A DNA stretch of 5,913 nt from Streptococcus pseudopneumoniae ATCC BAA-960 = CCUG 49455 (GTDB lineage Bacteria; Bacillota; Bacilli; Lactobacillales; Streptococcaceae). This document shows positions 1 through 5,050 of this stretch, piece after piece (within the stretch, counting starts at the first letter, position 1; every line of letters begins with the position of its first letter). The notes beneath the pieces are model-generated. The model had not been told where the DNA came from and did not search any database. It was given only the letters and a program-made list of their open reading frames with translations. Location: NCBI RefSeq assembly GCF_002087075.1, contig NZ_MWSM01000008.1, positions 21,534 to 27,446 on the forward strand. Reading direction: 5' to 3'. A program made the position numbers and the translations under genes.

Positions 1-66
1 GAAGTCAGTAACCATACCTATGGTAAGGCGACGCTGACGTGGTTTGAAGAGATTTTCGAAGAGCAT
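1..66 (-). repeat. BOX repeat, boxA-type end (truncated by window edge)
   Basis: Read on the minus strand, this begins ATGCTCTTCGAAAATC and continues through CAAACCACGTCAGCGTCGCC to GTTACTGACTTC. That is the boxA module of the pneumococcal BOX repeat, and it contains nearly the whole site of the BOX-A1R typing primer (recalled from memory). Positions 1-8 are the first bases of a boxB module, so the rest of the element lies outside the window. The terminal hexamer is ATGCTC instead of the ATACTC seen in the other two copies. A perfect 6-bp inverted repeat, ACCATA/TATGGT with a 2-base spacer, lies at 11-24. The element ends two or three bases before the Shine-Dalgarno of the rhodanese gene, so the transcript of that gene must read through it. 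Confidence 0.85.
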
Positions 67-79
67 TAGGAGAAAAAGA

Positions 80-367
80 ATGAAAGAAATAACCTTTGAC
101 GCATTTTACCAGCTTTATCAAAACGACCAACTTTCTCTAGTGGACGTGAGAGAAGTGGACGAATTTGAAACTCTTCATTTAGAAGGTGCCCACAACCTAC
201 CACTTAGTCAATTGGCTGATACCTATGATCAGTTGGATAAGAACCAGTTACATTATGTTATTTGCAAATCTGGAATGAGATCGGCGCGTGCTTGCCAATT
301 TCTAGCTGAACAAAGTTATGAGGTTATCAATGTACAAGGTGGCATGACGGCCTTTGAAGAACTCTAA
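80..367 (+). CDS. Single-domain rhodanese-like sulfurtransferase
   Basis: This 95-residue protein is one rhodanese fold, the usual size for stand-alone bacterial rhodaneses. The family transfers a sulfane sulfur through a cysteine persulfide, using donors such as thiosulfate or persulfides; the physiological substrate here is unknown. Visible features are the VDVRE strand (21-25), EGAHNLPL (35-42), the active-site loop CKSGMRS (Cys62 to Ser68) and the C-terminal VQGGMTAF (85-92). The catalytic Cys62 and the loop Arg67 are both present, so the domain looks active. The start is ATG 80 because AGGAG at 69-73 sits just ahead of it. The frame is open back to ATG 44, but those 12 extra codons are BOX sequence (basic, MKRFSK...) and are not part of the family domain. 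No signal peptide is present, so it is cytosolic. A terminator follows, making it the last gene of its transcript. Confidence 0.9.
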   Translation: MKEITFDAFYQLYQNDQLSLVDVREVDEFETLHLEGAHNLPLSQLADTYDQLDKNQLHYVICKSGMRSARACQFLAEQSYEVINVQGGMTAFEEL

Positions 368-378
368 ACGTAAGAATT

Positions 379-420
379 TTCTCCTGCTTGGTGTGGACTG
401 GGTAGGAGAATTTTATTTTT
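379..420 (+). terminator. Rho-independent terminator after the rhodanese gene
   Basis: TTCTCCT (379-385) pairs with AGGAGAA (404-410). The stem is extended inward by G386-T403 (wobble), C387-G402 and T388-G401 (wobble), leaving a loop of about 12 bases. The T-rich run TTTTATTTTT (411-420) follows. The stem is of moderate strength, and the stop codon is only about 11 bases upstream. It separates the rhodanese gene from brnQ. Confidence 0.7.
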
Positions 421-495
421 AGACAATTCTCATTTTTAAGAATCTTGAAAACATTCAATATTTACTTCGTGAAGCTTTTTTCATACTCCTATTCA

Positions 496-504
496 TGATA
501 TACT
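496..504 (+). promoter_or_regulatory. Extended -10 promoter of brnQ
   Basis: TGATATACT at 496-504 is an extended -10 (TG, one base, TATACT), 35 bases before the brnQ start. There is no convincing -35 box; the region 17 bases upstream is a T run (about 476-481). That is tolerable for an extended -10 promoter, a common type in streptococci. A 5' leader of roughly 25-30 bases is implied. Confidence 0.6.
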
Positions 505-526
505 AGGTCAGTATTTTATAAATATG

Positions 527-532
527 AAGGAG
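527..532 (+). promoter_or_regulatory. Shine-Dalgarno that fixes the brnQ start
   Basis: AAGGAG at 527-532 lies 6 bases before ATG 539. An in-frame ATG at 524 exists upstream, but the Shine-Dalgarno lies inside that would-be coding sequence (codons 2-3) and the 524 start has no SD of its own. The five extra residues MKEIF are therefore very probably not translated. Confidence 0.85.
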
Positions 533-538
533 ATTTTC

Positions 539-1864
539 ATGGCTAAAAAAGGTGCCCTAACAGGTTTGCTCCTGTTTGGAATATTTTTTGGTGCGGGGAA
601 CTTGATTTTTCCGCCTTCTCTAGGTGCTCTATCTGGAGAACATTTTCTTCCTGCCATCGCAGGTTTTGTTTTTTCAGGCGTAGGTATCGCCGTTTTGACC
701 CTTATTATTGGAACGCTAAATCCTAAAGGATATATTTACGAGATTTCAACAAAGATAGCGCCTTGGTTTGCGACTCTTTACCTCTCAGTTCTTTACTTGT
801 CAATTGGTCCATTCTTTGCTATCCCACGTACAGCTACAACAGCTTACGAAGTAGGGATTAGCCCCCTTTTGTCGGATGCAAATAAAGGTCTTGGTTTGAT
901 TGTCTTTACGATTCTGTATTTTGCAGCAGCCTATCTAATTTCGCTCAATCCATCAAAAATCTTGGATCGCATTGGACGTATTTTAACGCCAGTCTTTGCG
1001 ATTTTGATCGTTATCTTGGTTGTTTTAGGAGCTATCAAATACGGTGGAACAAGTCCTCAAGCTGCTTCAGCTGCTTATCAAGCTTCTGCCTTTGGTACAG
1101 GTTTCCTAGAAGGTTATAATACCTTGGATGCCCTTGCTTCAGTTGCCTTTAGCGTAATCGCAGTTCAAACCTTGAAACAACTTGGATTTTCAAGTAAGAA
1201 AGAATACATTTCGACTATTTGGGTGGTTGGTATCGTTGTAGCCCTTGCCTTCAGTGCTCTTTACATTGGTTTAGGATTCCTTGGAAATCATTTCCCAGTA
1301 CCAGCTGAGGCTATGAAGGGTGGAACACCAGGTGTTTACATCTTGTCACAAGCCACTCAAGAAATATTTGGCTCAACAGCTCAACTCTTCCTTGCAGCTA
1401 TGGTTACCGTAACCTGCTTTACAACAACTGTTGGTTTGATTGTGTCAACAGCTGAGTTCTTTAATGAGCGTTTCCCACAAATCAGCTACAAGGTTTATGC
1501 GACAGCCTTTACCTTGATTGGATTTGTCATTGCCAATTTGGGTCTTGATGCGATTATCAAGTACTCAATCCCTGTACTGGTTATCTTGTACCCAATCACC
1601 ATTGCCATCGTTATGATTGTCATTGTCAACAAATTCGTGGCTCTTTCAAAACCAGGTATGCAGTTGACAATTGCTGTTGTTACAGCTATTGGCATTGCAA
1701 GCGTACTAGGAAGCTCCTTTAAGGTTGAATTTTTTGCAAATCTTGTTAGCGTTCTTCCTTTTGCCAAGGCCTCACTCCCATGGTTGGTGCCAGCCATCGT
1801 TGGAATCTTGCTCTCATTGGTTCTACCTAACAAGCAAGAAAGTGATGTTTTTGAAATGGAATAA
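539..1864 (+). CDS. brnQ: Branched-chain amino acid carrier BrnQ (LIVCS family)
   Basis: This 441-residue integral membrane protein is the normal size for the LIVCS family of cation-coupled Leu/Ile/Val symporters. The family is placed in the LeuT-like superfamily with about 12 membrane helices. The whole length is hydrophobic with short polar turns. The first helix carries the family hallmark GAGNLIFPP (18-26), an unwound ion- and substrate-site motif. A second conserved block, GPFFAIPRTATTAYEVG, lies at 90-106. There is no cleavable signal peptide, and the charged tail QESDVFEME at the end should be cytoplasmic. It has its own promoter and terminator and is therefore probably monocistronic. 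Control by CodY would be expected for such a gene, but I see no good CodY box upstream. The start was chosen from the Shine-Dalgarno at 527-532. Confidence 0.95.
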   Translation: MAKKGALTGLLLFGIFFGAGNLIFPPSLGALSGEHFLPAIAGFVFSGVGIAVLTLIIGTLNPKGYIYEISTKIAPWFATLYLSVLYLSIGPFFAIPRTATTAYEVGISPLLSDANKGLGLIVFTILYFAAAYLISLNPSKILDRIGRILTPVFAILIVILVVLGAIKYGGTSPQAASAAYQASAFGTGFLEGYNTLDALASVAFSVIAVQTLKQLGFSSKKEYISTIWVVGIVVALAFSALYIGLGFLGNHFPVPAEAMKGGTPGVYILSQATQEIFGSTAQLFLAAMVTVTCFTTTVGLIVSTAEFFNERFPQISYKVYATAFTLIGFVIANLGLDAIIKYSIPVLVILYPITIAIVMIVIVNKFVALSKPGMQLTIAVVTAIGIASVLGSSFKVEFFANLVSVLPFAKASLPWLVPAIVGILLSLVLPNKQESDVFEME

Positions 1865-1870
1865 TCACTA

Positions 1871-1974
1871 ATACTCTTCGAAAATCTCTTCAAACCGCGT
1901 CAACGTCGCCTTGTCGTACTCAAGTACAGCCTGCGGCTAGTTTCCTAGTTTGCTCTTTGATTTTCATTGAGTAT
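1871..1974 (+). repeat. Complete short BOX repeat (boxA-boxC, no boxB)
   Basis: The element runs from ATACTCTTCGAAAATC (1871-1886) to GATTTTCATTGAGTAT (1959-1974). Those ends are imperfect inverted repeats, 13 of 16 matching. The first half (to about 1926) is the boxA module seen in the other two copies; the second half, with TGCGGCTAG and CTAGTTTGCTC, is boxC. The 45-bp boxB module is missing, giving 104 bp in place of 150 or more. It begins 6 bases after the brnQ stop and ends directly at the terminator stem, so it is transcribed in the brnQ 3' UTR. Differences from the commonest boxA sequence include CAACGTCGCC for CAGCGTCGCC and TTGTCGTA for TTGCCGTA. Confidence 0.88.
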
Positions 1975-2020
1975 AAAATCACTTTTGTAGTCAAGGCTAC
2001 AGGAGTGATTTTCTTTTTTT
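1975..2020 (+). terminator. Strong Rho-independent terminator of brnQ
   Basis: A 16-bp stem is formed by 1975-1990 (AAAATCACTTTTGTAG) and 1997-2012 (CTACAGGAGTGATTTT). It has no mismatches apart from two G-T wobbles, and the loop is 6 bases, TCAAGG. The run CTTTTTTT (2013-2020) follows. This is the strongest terminator in the window, and it begins at the base after the BOX element ends. Confidence 0.95.
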
Positions 2021-2035
2021 ATCCGATGATAAATG

Positions 2036-2044
2036 TGTTATAAT
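2036..2044 (+). promoter_or_regulatory. Extended -10 promoter of the M42-HIT-ldcB operon
   Basis: TGTTATAAT at 2036-2044 is a perfect TATAAT with the TG extension. It ends 22 bases before the M42 start codon. The position 17 bases upstream (about 2016-2021, TTTTTA) falls in the T run of the brnQ terminator and is a poor -35, so recognition probably relies on the extended -10. The expected transcript start is near 2051, just ahead of the Shine-Dalgarno GAGG (2056-2059), giving a very short leader. Confidence 0.75.
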
Positions 2045-2066
2045 AGGTAGCAAAAGAGGTAAATAA

Positions 2067-3104
2067 ATGAATCAAACAGTAGAATATATCAAAGAACTGA
2101 CAGCTATTGCGTCGCCAACGGGCTTCACTCGTGAGATTTCGGACTATTTAGTCAAGACTTTAGAAGATTTTGGTTGTCAGCCAGTTCGCACAGCCAAGGG
2201 CGGTGTCAATGTGACCATTAAAGGTCAAAAAGATGAACAACACCGCTATGTGACTGCCCATGTAGATACGCTGGGTGCTATTGTCCGTGCTGTCAAACCA
2301 GACGGCCGTCTCAAATTGGATCGTATCGGTGGCTTTCCTTGGAACATGATTGAAGGAGAAAACTGTACCGTTCATGTGGCTAGTACAGGTCAAAAGCTAT
2401 CAGGTACCATCCTCATCCACCAAACTTCTTGCCATGTCTACAAGGATGCAGGAACTGCAGAACGCACCCAGGACAATATGGAAGTGCGTTTGGACGCCAA
2501 AGTAACCAATGAAAAAGAAACTCGTGCCTTGGGGATTGAGGTCGGTGATTTTATCAGTTTTGACCCACGAACTGTCGTGACAGAGACAGGTTTTATCAAG
2601 TCTCGTCATTTGGATGATAAGGTCAGCGCAGCGATTTTGCTTAATCTGCTTCGCATTTATAAGGAAGAGAAGATTGAATTATCTGTAACAACTCATTTTG
2701 CCTTTTCAGTCTTTGAAGAAGTGGGACATGGGGCTAACTCTAATATTCCTGCTCAGGTAGTCGAATATCTGGCTGTTGATATGGGAGCTATGGGAGATGA
2801 CCAGCAAACAGATGAGTACACAGTGTCCATCTGTGTCAAGGATGCTTCTGGACCTTATCACTATGACTTCCGTCAACATTTGGTTGCCTTGGCGAAAGAA
2901 CAAGATATTCCATTTAAGCTGGATATCTATCCATTTTATGGTTCTGACGCTTCAGCGGCTATGTCTGCAGGGGCAGAGGTTAAACACGCCCTTCTCGGTG
3001 CTGGTATCGAGTCTAGCCATTCTTATGAGCGTACTCATATTGACTCGGTGGTTGCAACAGAGCGTATGGTTGATGCTTATCTGAAGAGCGCATTGGTAGA
3101 CTAA
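2067..3104 (+). CDS. M42-family metallo-aminopeptidase
   Basis: This 345-residue cytosolic enzyme of peptidase family M42 (PepA / TET / 'endoglucanase M' type) is the normal length for the family. These are di-metal aminopeptidases that assemble into dodecamers and remove N-terminal residues from peptides. The expected metal ligands and catalytic residues are present: His65 and Asp67 in AHVDTLG, Asp183 in HLDDKVS, the Glu217-Glu218 pair in VFEEVGHG, Asp238 in AVDMGA and His318 in SSHSYERTH. The PDZ-like insert of the family falls at roughly residues 70-165. Substrate preference cannot be read from the sequence, so I do not assign pepA; pneumococci carry a better-known glutamyl aminopeptidase PepA elsewhere. 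ATG 2067 follows GAGG at 2056-2059 with 7 bases between. It is the first gene of a three-gene operon; the next start lies one base after its stop. Confidence 0.93.
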   Translation: MNQTVEYIKELTAIASPTGFTREISDYLVKTLEDFGCQPVRTAKGGVNVTIKGQKDEQHRYVTAHVDTLGAIVRAVKPDGRLKLDRIGGFPWNMIEGENCTVHVASTGQKLSGTILIHQTSCHVYKDAGTAERTQDNMEVRLDAKVTNEKETRALGIEVGDFISFDPRTVVTETGFIKSRHLDDKVSAAILLNLLRIYKEEKIELSVTTHFAFSVFEEVGHGANSNIPAQVVEYLAVDMGAMGDDQQTDEYTVSICVKDASGPYHYDFRQHLVALAKEQDIPFKLDIYPFYGSDASAAMSAGAEVKHALLGAGIESSHSYERTHIDSVVATERMVDAYLKSALVD

Positions 3105-3105
3105 T

Positions 3106-3576
3106 ATGTGCCTGATTTGCCAGAGAATTGAGCTCATCAAGAAGGGAGAAAATCCCTATTTTGTCAAAGAATTAGGAACAGGATATGTAGTCATTGGAGA
3201 TCACCAGTATTTTGCAGGCTATAGTCTTTTTCTAGCCAAGGAACACGTTACCGAATTGCACCATTTGAAAAAGGAAACAAGACTACGTTTTCTCGAAGAA
3301 ATGAGTCTAGTCCAAGAGGCAGTTGCCAAGGCCTTTGCTGCTGAGAAAATGAATGTTGAACTGCTAGGAAATGGCGATGCCCATCTCCACTGGCATTTTT
3401 TTCCTAGACGAAGCGGTGATATGAATGGTCACGGTCTCAATGGACGTGGTCCAGTTTGGTGGGTTCCCTTTGAAGAAATGACAGCAGAAACCTGCCAAGC
3501 AAAACCGGAAGAGATTAAAAAATTAGTCGAATGTTTATCGTCAGAAGTAGATAAACTATTAGAAATAAAGGAGTAG
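3106..3576 (+). CDS. HIT-family (histidine triad) nucleotide-binding protein
   Basis: This 156-residue protein carries the histidine triad His-Leu-His-Trp-His-Phe-Phe at 93-99, in which His93, His95 and His97 form the phosphate-binding and nucleophile motif of HIT hydrolases and transferases. FLAKEHVTELHHL (42-54) matches the family's conserved HV..L segment. The N-terminal CLIC (Cys2, Cys5) resembles the Cys-x-x-Cys found in zinc-binding HINT/HIT members. The reaction is probably hydrolysis or transfer on a nucleotide phosphate ester or phosphoramidate, but the substrate is not known. The C-terminal 45 residues lie beyond the core domain and are lysine/glutamate rich. The start codon overlaps nothing but lies one base after the M42 stop with no proper Shine-Dalgarno in place, so translation is probably coupled to the M42 gene. 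Confidence 0.9.
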   Translation: MCLICQRIELIKKGENPYFVKELGTGYVVIGDHQYFAGYSLFLAKEHVTELHHLKKETRLRFLEEMSLVQEAVAKAFAAEKMNVELLGNGDAHLHWHFFPRRSGDMNGHGLNGRGPVWWVPFEEMTAETCQAKPEEIKKLVECLSSEVDKLLEIKE

Positions 3577-3578
3577 AA

Positions 3579-4295
3579 ATGAAAAAAAGATACCTTGTCT
3601 TGACAGCCTTGATATCCTTGAGTCTAGCAGCTTGTTCACAAGAAAAAGCAAAAAATGAAGACGGAGAAGCTAAGACAGAACAGACAGCCAAGGCTGATGG
3701 CACAGTCGGCAGTAAGTCTCAAGGGACTGCCCAGAACAAAGCAGAAGTGGTCAATAAAGGTGATTACTATAGCATTCAGGGTAAATACGATGAAATCATC
3801 GTAGCCAATAAACACTATCCTTTGTCGAAAGACTATAATCCGGGGGAAAATCCAACAGCCAAGGCTGAGTTGGTCAAACTCATCAAAGCCATGCAAGAGG
3901 CAGGCTTCCCAATCAGTGACCATTACAGTGGCTTTAGAAGTTATGAAACTCAGACCAAACTCTACCAAGATTATGTCAATCAAGATGGGAAAGAAGCTGC
4001 CGACCGTTATTCTGCTCGACCTGGCTATAGCGAACACCAGACAGGCTTGGCCTTTGATGTGATTGGGACTGATGGTGATTTGGTAACAGAAGAAAAAGCA
4101 GCCCAATGGCTTTTGGATCATGCAGCTGATTATGGCTTTGTTGTCCGTTATCTCAAAGGCAAGGAAAAGGAAACAGACTATATGGCTGAAGAATGGCACC
4201 TGCGTTATGTCGGAAAAGAAGCAAAAGAAATTGCTGCAAGTGGTCTCAGTTTGGAAGAGTATTACGGCTTTGAAGGCGGAGATTACGTCGATTAA
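3579..4295 (+). CDS. ldcB: L,D-carboxypeptidase lipoprotein LdcB/DacB (VanY-like, M15B)
   Basis: This 238-residue surface lipoprotein has a signal MKKRYLVLTALISLSL with lipobox LAAC, so it should be lipidated at Cys19. A low-complexity Lys/Glu/Ala/Thr linker follows to about residue 60, then a VanY-type zinc peptidase domain (about 65-225). The zinc ligands are His153 and Asp160 in SEHQTGLAFD and His207 in EEWHLRY, with Glu204 as general base; Arg120 in GFRSYE lies in the substrate region. From published work as I recall it, the pneumococcal protein (called LdcB and DacB) removes the terminal D-Ala from L-Ala-D-iGln-L-Lys-D-Ala stems, acting after a D,D-carboxypeptidase, and its loss disturbs cell shape and septation. 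ATG 3579 follows AAAGGAG (3567-3573), which lies in the last codons of the HIT gene, so the two are in one transcript. Some annotations call it D-alanyl-D-alanine carboxypeptidase. Confidence 0.95.
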   Translation: MKKRYLVLTALISLSLAACSQEKAKNEDGEAKTEQTAKADGTVGSKSQGTAQNKAEVVNKGDYYSIQGKYDEIIVANKHYPLSKDYNPGENPTAKAELVKLIKAMQEAGFPISDHYSGFRSYETQTKLYQDYVNQDGKEAADRYSARPGYSEHQTGLAFDVIGTDGDLVTEEKAAQWLLDHAADYGFVVRYLKGKEKETDYMAEEWHLRYVGKEAKEIAASGLSLEEYYGFEGGDYVD

Positions 4296-4311
4296 AAAAT
4301 AAACTTTTCTC

Positions 4312-4339
4312 TTGCAATTCCAGATAAATAGTGTATAAT
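4312..4339 (+). promoter_or_regulatory. Promoter of the rplK-rplA operon
   Basis: TTGCAA (4312-4317) and TATAAT (4334-4339) are separated by 16 bp, the best -35/-10 pair in the window. The expected transcript start is around 4345-4347, giving a leader of about 72 bases that begins with the GTATG hairpin. No intrinsic terminator lies between the ldcB stop (4295) and this promoter, so read-through from the upstream operon is possible. Confidence 0.85.
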
Positions 4340-4345
4340 AGATGG

Positions 4346-4403
4346 GTATGTGAAAAGCATACTTGTGGGAGGTAAAAATCTCTAATTACCGCCAAAACCA
4401 CAA
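4346..4403 (+). promoter_or_regulatory. rplK leader with likely L1-binding operator
   Basis: A 5-bp hairpin, GTATG (4346-4350) with CATAC (4358-4362), is followed at once by a second structure. In that structure TTGTGG (4363-4368) pairs with CCACAA (4398-4403) and GGTAA (4371-4375) pairs with TTACC (4386-4390). The two stems are joined by a 2-base loop GA on the left and a 7-base loop GCCAAAA on the right. This is the arrangement of the L1 site in 23S rRNA (helices 76-77): GUGG, GA, a stem, an unpaired purine-rich strand, CCAC. The outer stem ends at the first base of the Shine-Dalgarno AAGGAGG (4403-4409). L1 bound here would be expected to hinder initiation at rplK. L1 autoregulation of the L11-L1 operon is well established in E. 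coli; its presence here is inferred from structure. Confidence 0.75.
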
Positions 4404-4417
4404 AGGAGGATTTAAAA

Positions 4418-4843
4418 ATGGCTAAAAAAGTCGAAAAACTTGTAAAATTGCAAATCCCTGCTGGTAAAGCTACACCAGCTCCACCGGTTGGACCTGCTCT
4501 TGGTCAAGCTGGTATCAACATCATGGGATTCACAAAAGAGTTCAACGCTCGTACAGCTGACCAAGCTGGGATGATTATTCCAGTTGTTATCTCAGTTTAC
4601 GAAGATAAATCATTTACTTTCGTTACGAAAACACCACCAGCTGCTGTTCTTTTGAAAAAAGCTGCAGGTGTTGAAAAAGGATCAAGTACACCTAATAAAA
4701 CTAAAGTTGCTACAGTTACTCGTGCACAAGTACAAGAAATTGCAGAAACTAAGATGCCAGATTTGAACGCAGCAAACGTAGAGTCTGCAATGCGTATGAT
4801 CGAAGGTACTGCTCGTTCTATGGGATTCACTGTTGTTGACTAA
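4418..4843 (+). CDS. rplK: 50S ribosomal protein L11
   Basis: At 141 residues this is the exact usual size. L11 binds the GTPase-associated centre of 23S rRNA (helices 43-44) at the base of the stalk, contacts elongation factors, and is needed for RelA-dependent sensing of uncharged tRNA. The N-terminal domain shows the proline-rich stretch [17 protein letters not shown] (14-30) followed by [13 protein letters not shown] (34-46). The linker [14 protein letters not shown] (71-84) leads into the C-terminal rRNA-binding domain. ATG 4418 follows AAGGAGG (4403-4409) with 8 bases between, a strong site. Codon choice is strongly biased, as expected for an abundant protein. It is the first gene of its operon; rplA follows after an unusually long 207-base gap. 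No terminator is seen directly after it. Confidence 0.98.
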   Translation: MAKKVEKLVKLQIPAGKATPAPPVGPALGQAGINIMGFTKEFNARTADQAGMIIPVVISVYEDKSFTFVTKTPPAAVLLKKAAGVEKGSSTPNKTKVATVTRAQVQEIAETKMPDLNAANVESAMRMIEGTARSMGFTVVD

Positions 4844-4870
4844 TCAATAACACAGTAGAAAATCTCACAG

Positions 4871-4970
4871 CAGTCTATTAGTTGCTTTTCATACTAGGCA
4901 AGTGACTGATACTTGTACTTGGGTACAGCAAGGGAACTTAAGGCTGTAGGAAAAGGAAAGTAATAGACTG
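4871..4970 (+). ncRNA. Predicted structured RNA element between rplK and rplA
   Basis: A perfect 10-bp inverted repeat, CAGTCTATTA (4871-4880) and TAATAGACTG (4961-4970), closes a 100-base segment. Inside it, CTTTTC (4885-4890) can pair with GAAAAG (4950-4955). CAAGT (4899-4903) pairs with ACTTG (4911-4915). TACAGC (4924-4929) pairs with GCTGTA (4943-4948), and that arm continues as AAG/CTT capped by GGAA, a GNRA tetraloop, with a 3-base bulge on the 3' side. Together these form a three-way junction. There is no T run after the closing stem, so it is not an intrinsic terminator, and there is no target-site duplication to suggest a transposon. I do not recognise the family. It may be a cis-acting mRNA element, an RNase III processing site, or a co-transcribed small RNA. 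Confidence 0.55.
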
Positions 4971-5005
4971 AAAACCCGCAAGACTTCATCATTTCGAGGA
5001 GTGAC

Positions 5006-5032
5006 GTGGGAGATGAAAATCGATTGAACCAC
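5006..5032 (+). promoter_or_regulatory. Second likely L1-binding operator, upstream of rplA
   Basis: GTGG (5006-5009) pairs with CCAC (5029-5032). Inside, the 2-base loop GA leads to a small hairpin GAT-GAAA-ATC (5012-5021) with a GNRA loop, followed by a 7-base loop GATTGAA. Both loop lengths equal those of the rplK leader site, and the left sides match at 14 of 16 bases (GTGGGAGATGAAAATC here, GTGGGAGGTAAAAATC there). The strand TTGAACCAC resembles UUGAAAUACCAC of the 23S L1 site. The Shine-Dalgarno AAGGAG (5037-5042) starts 4 bases after the outer stem. The alternative pairing CCCGC (4975-4979) with GTGGG (5006-5010) would destroy this fold. Confidence 0.65.
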
Positions 5033-5050
5033 TTACAAGGAGAATAGAAA

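Noticed and set aside
439..457. Possible CodY box upstream of brnQ (around AAGAATCTTGAAAACATT)
   Set aside because: Only about half of the 15-base CodY consensus matches, mainly the GAAAA part, which is common by chance in this AT-rich gap.
465..481. CTTCGTGAAG followed by a T run as a terminator before brnQ
   Set aside because: The palindrome leaves a 2-base loop and about 4 bp of stem, too small for a stable hairpin.
1495..1893. Minus-strand open frame of 132 codons overlapping brnQ
   Set aside because: It is antisense to the conserved brnQ coding region, begins in the BOX repeat, has no Shine-Dalgarno, and its composition is that of a reversed membrane-protein gene.
1871..1974. RUP element instead of BOX
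   Set aside because: The length is close to RUP's roughly 107 bp, but the sequence contains the boxA primer region and the TGCGGCTAG...TTTGCTC boxC region, which identify BOX.
3636..4199. Minus-strand open frame of 187 codons opposite ldcB
   Set aside because: It lies fully inside the well-supported ldcB gene. It is rich in Phe, Ile and Cys, as expected from reverse-reading Lys/Glu codons, and no domain is recognised.
4883..4913. Internal promoter for rplA (TTGCTT ... GATACT)
   Set aside because: The -35 is weak, the -10 matches only 4 of 6 and spacing is 19 bp; the same bases take part in the predicted RNA stems.
4951..4970. Similarity of GGAAAGTAATAGACTG to GAAAGCGUAAUAG..CACUGG of the L11-binding 23S domain
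   Set aside because: It would be attractive as an L11 mimic, but the match is short and gapped, and these bases pair differently here (with 4871-4880) than in the rRNA. It would need covariation evidence.
5013..5027. Mini-ORF ATG AAA ATC GAT TGA as a leader peptide ahead of rplA
   Set aside because: It has only four codons, with the GGGAG directly touching the ATG, and the bases are better explained by the L1-type hairpin with its GAAA loop.
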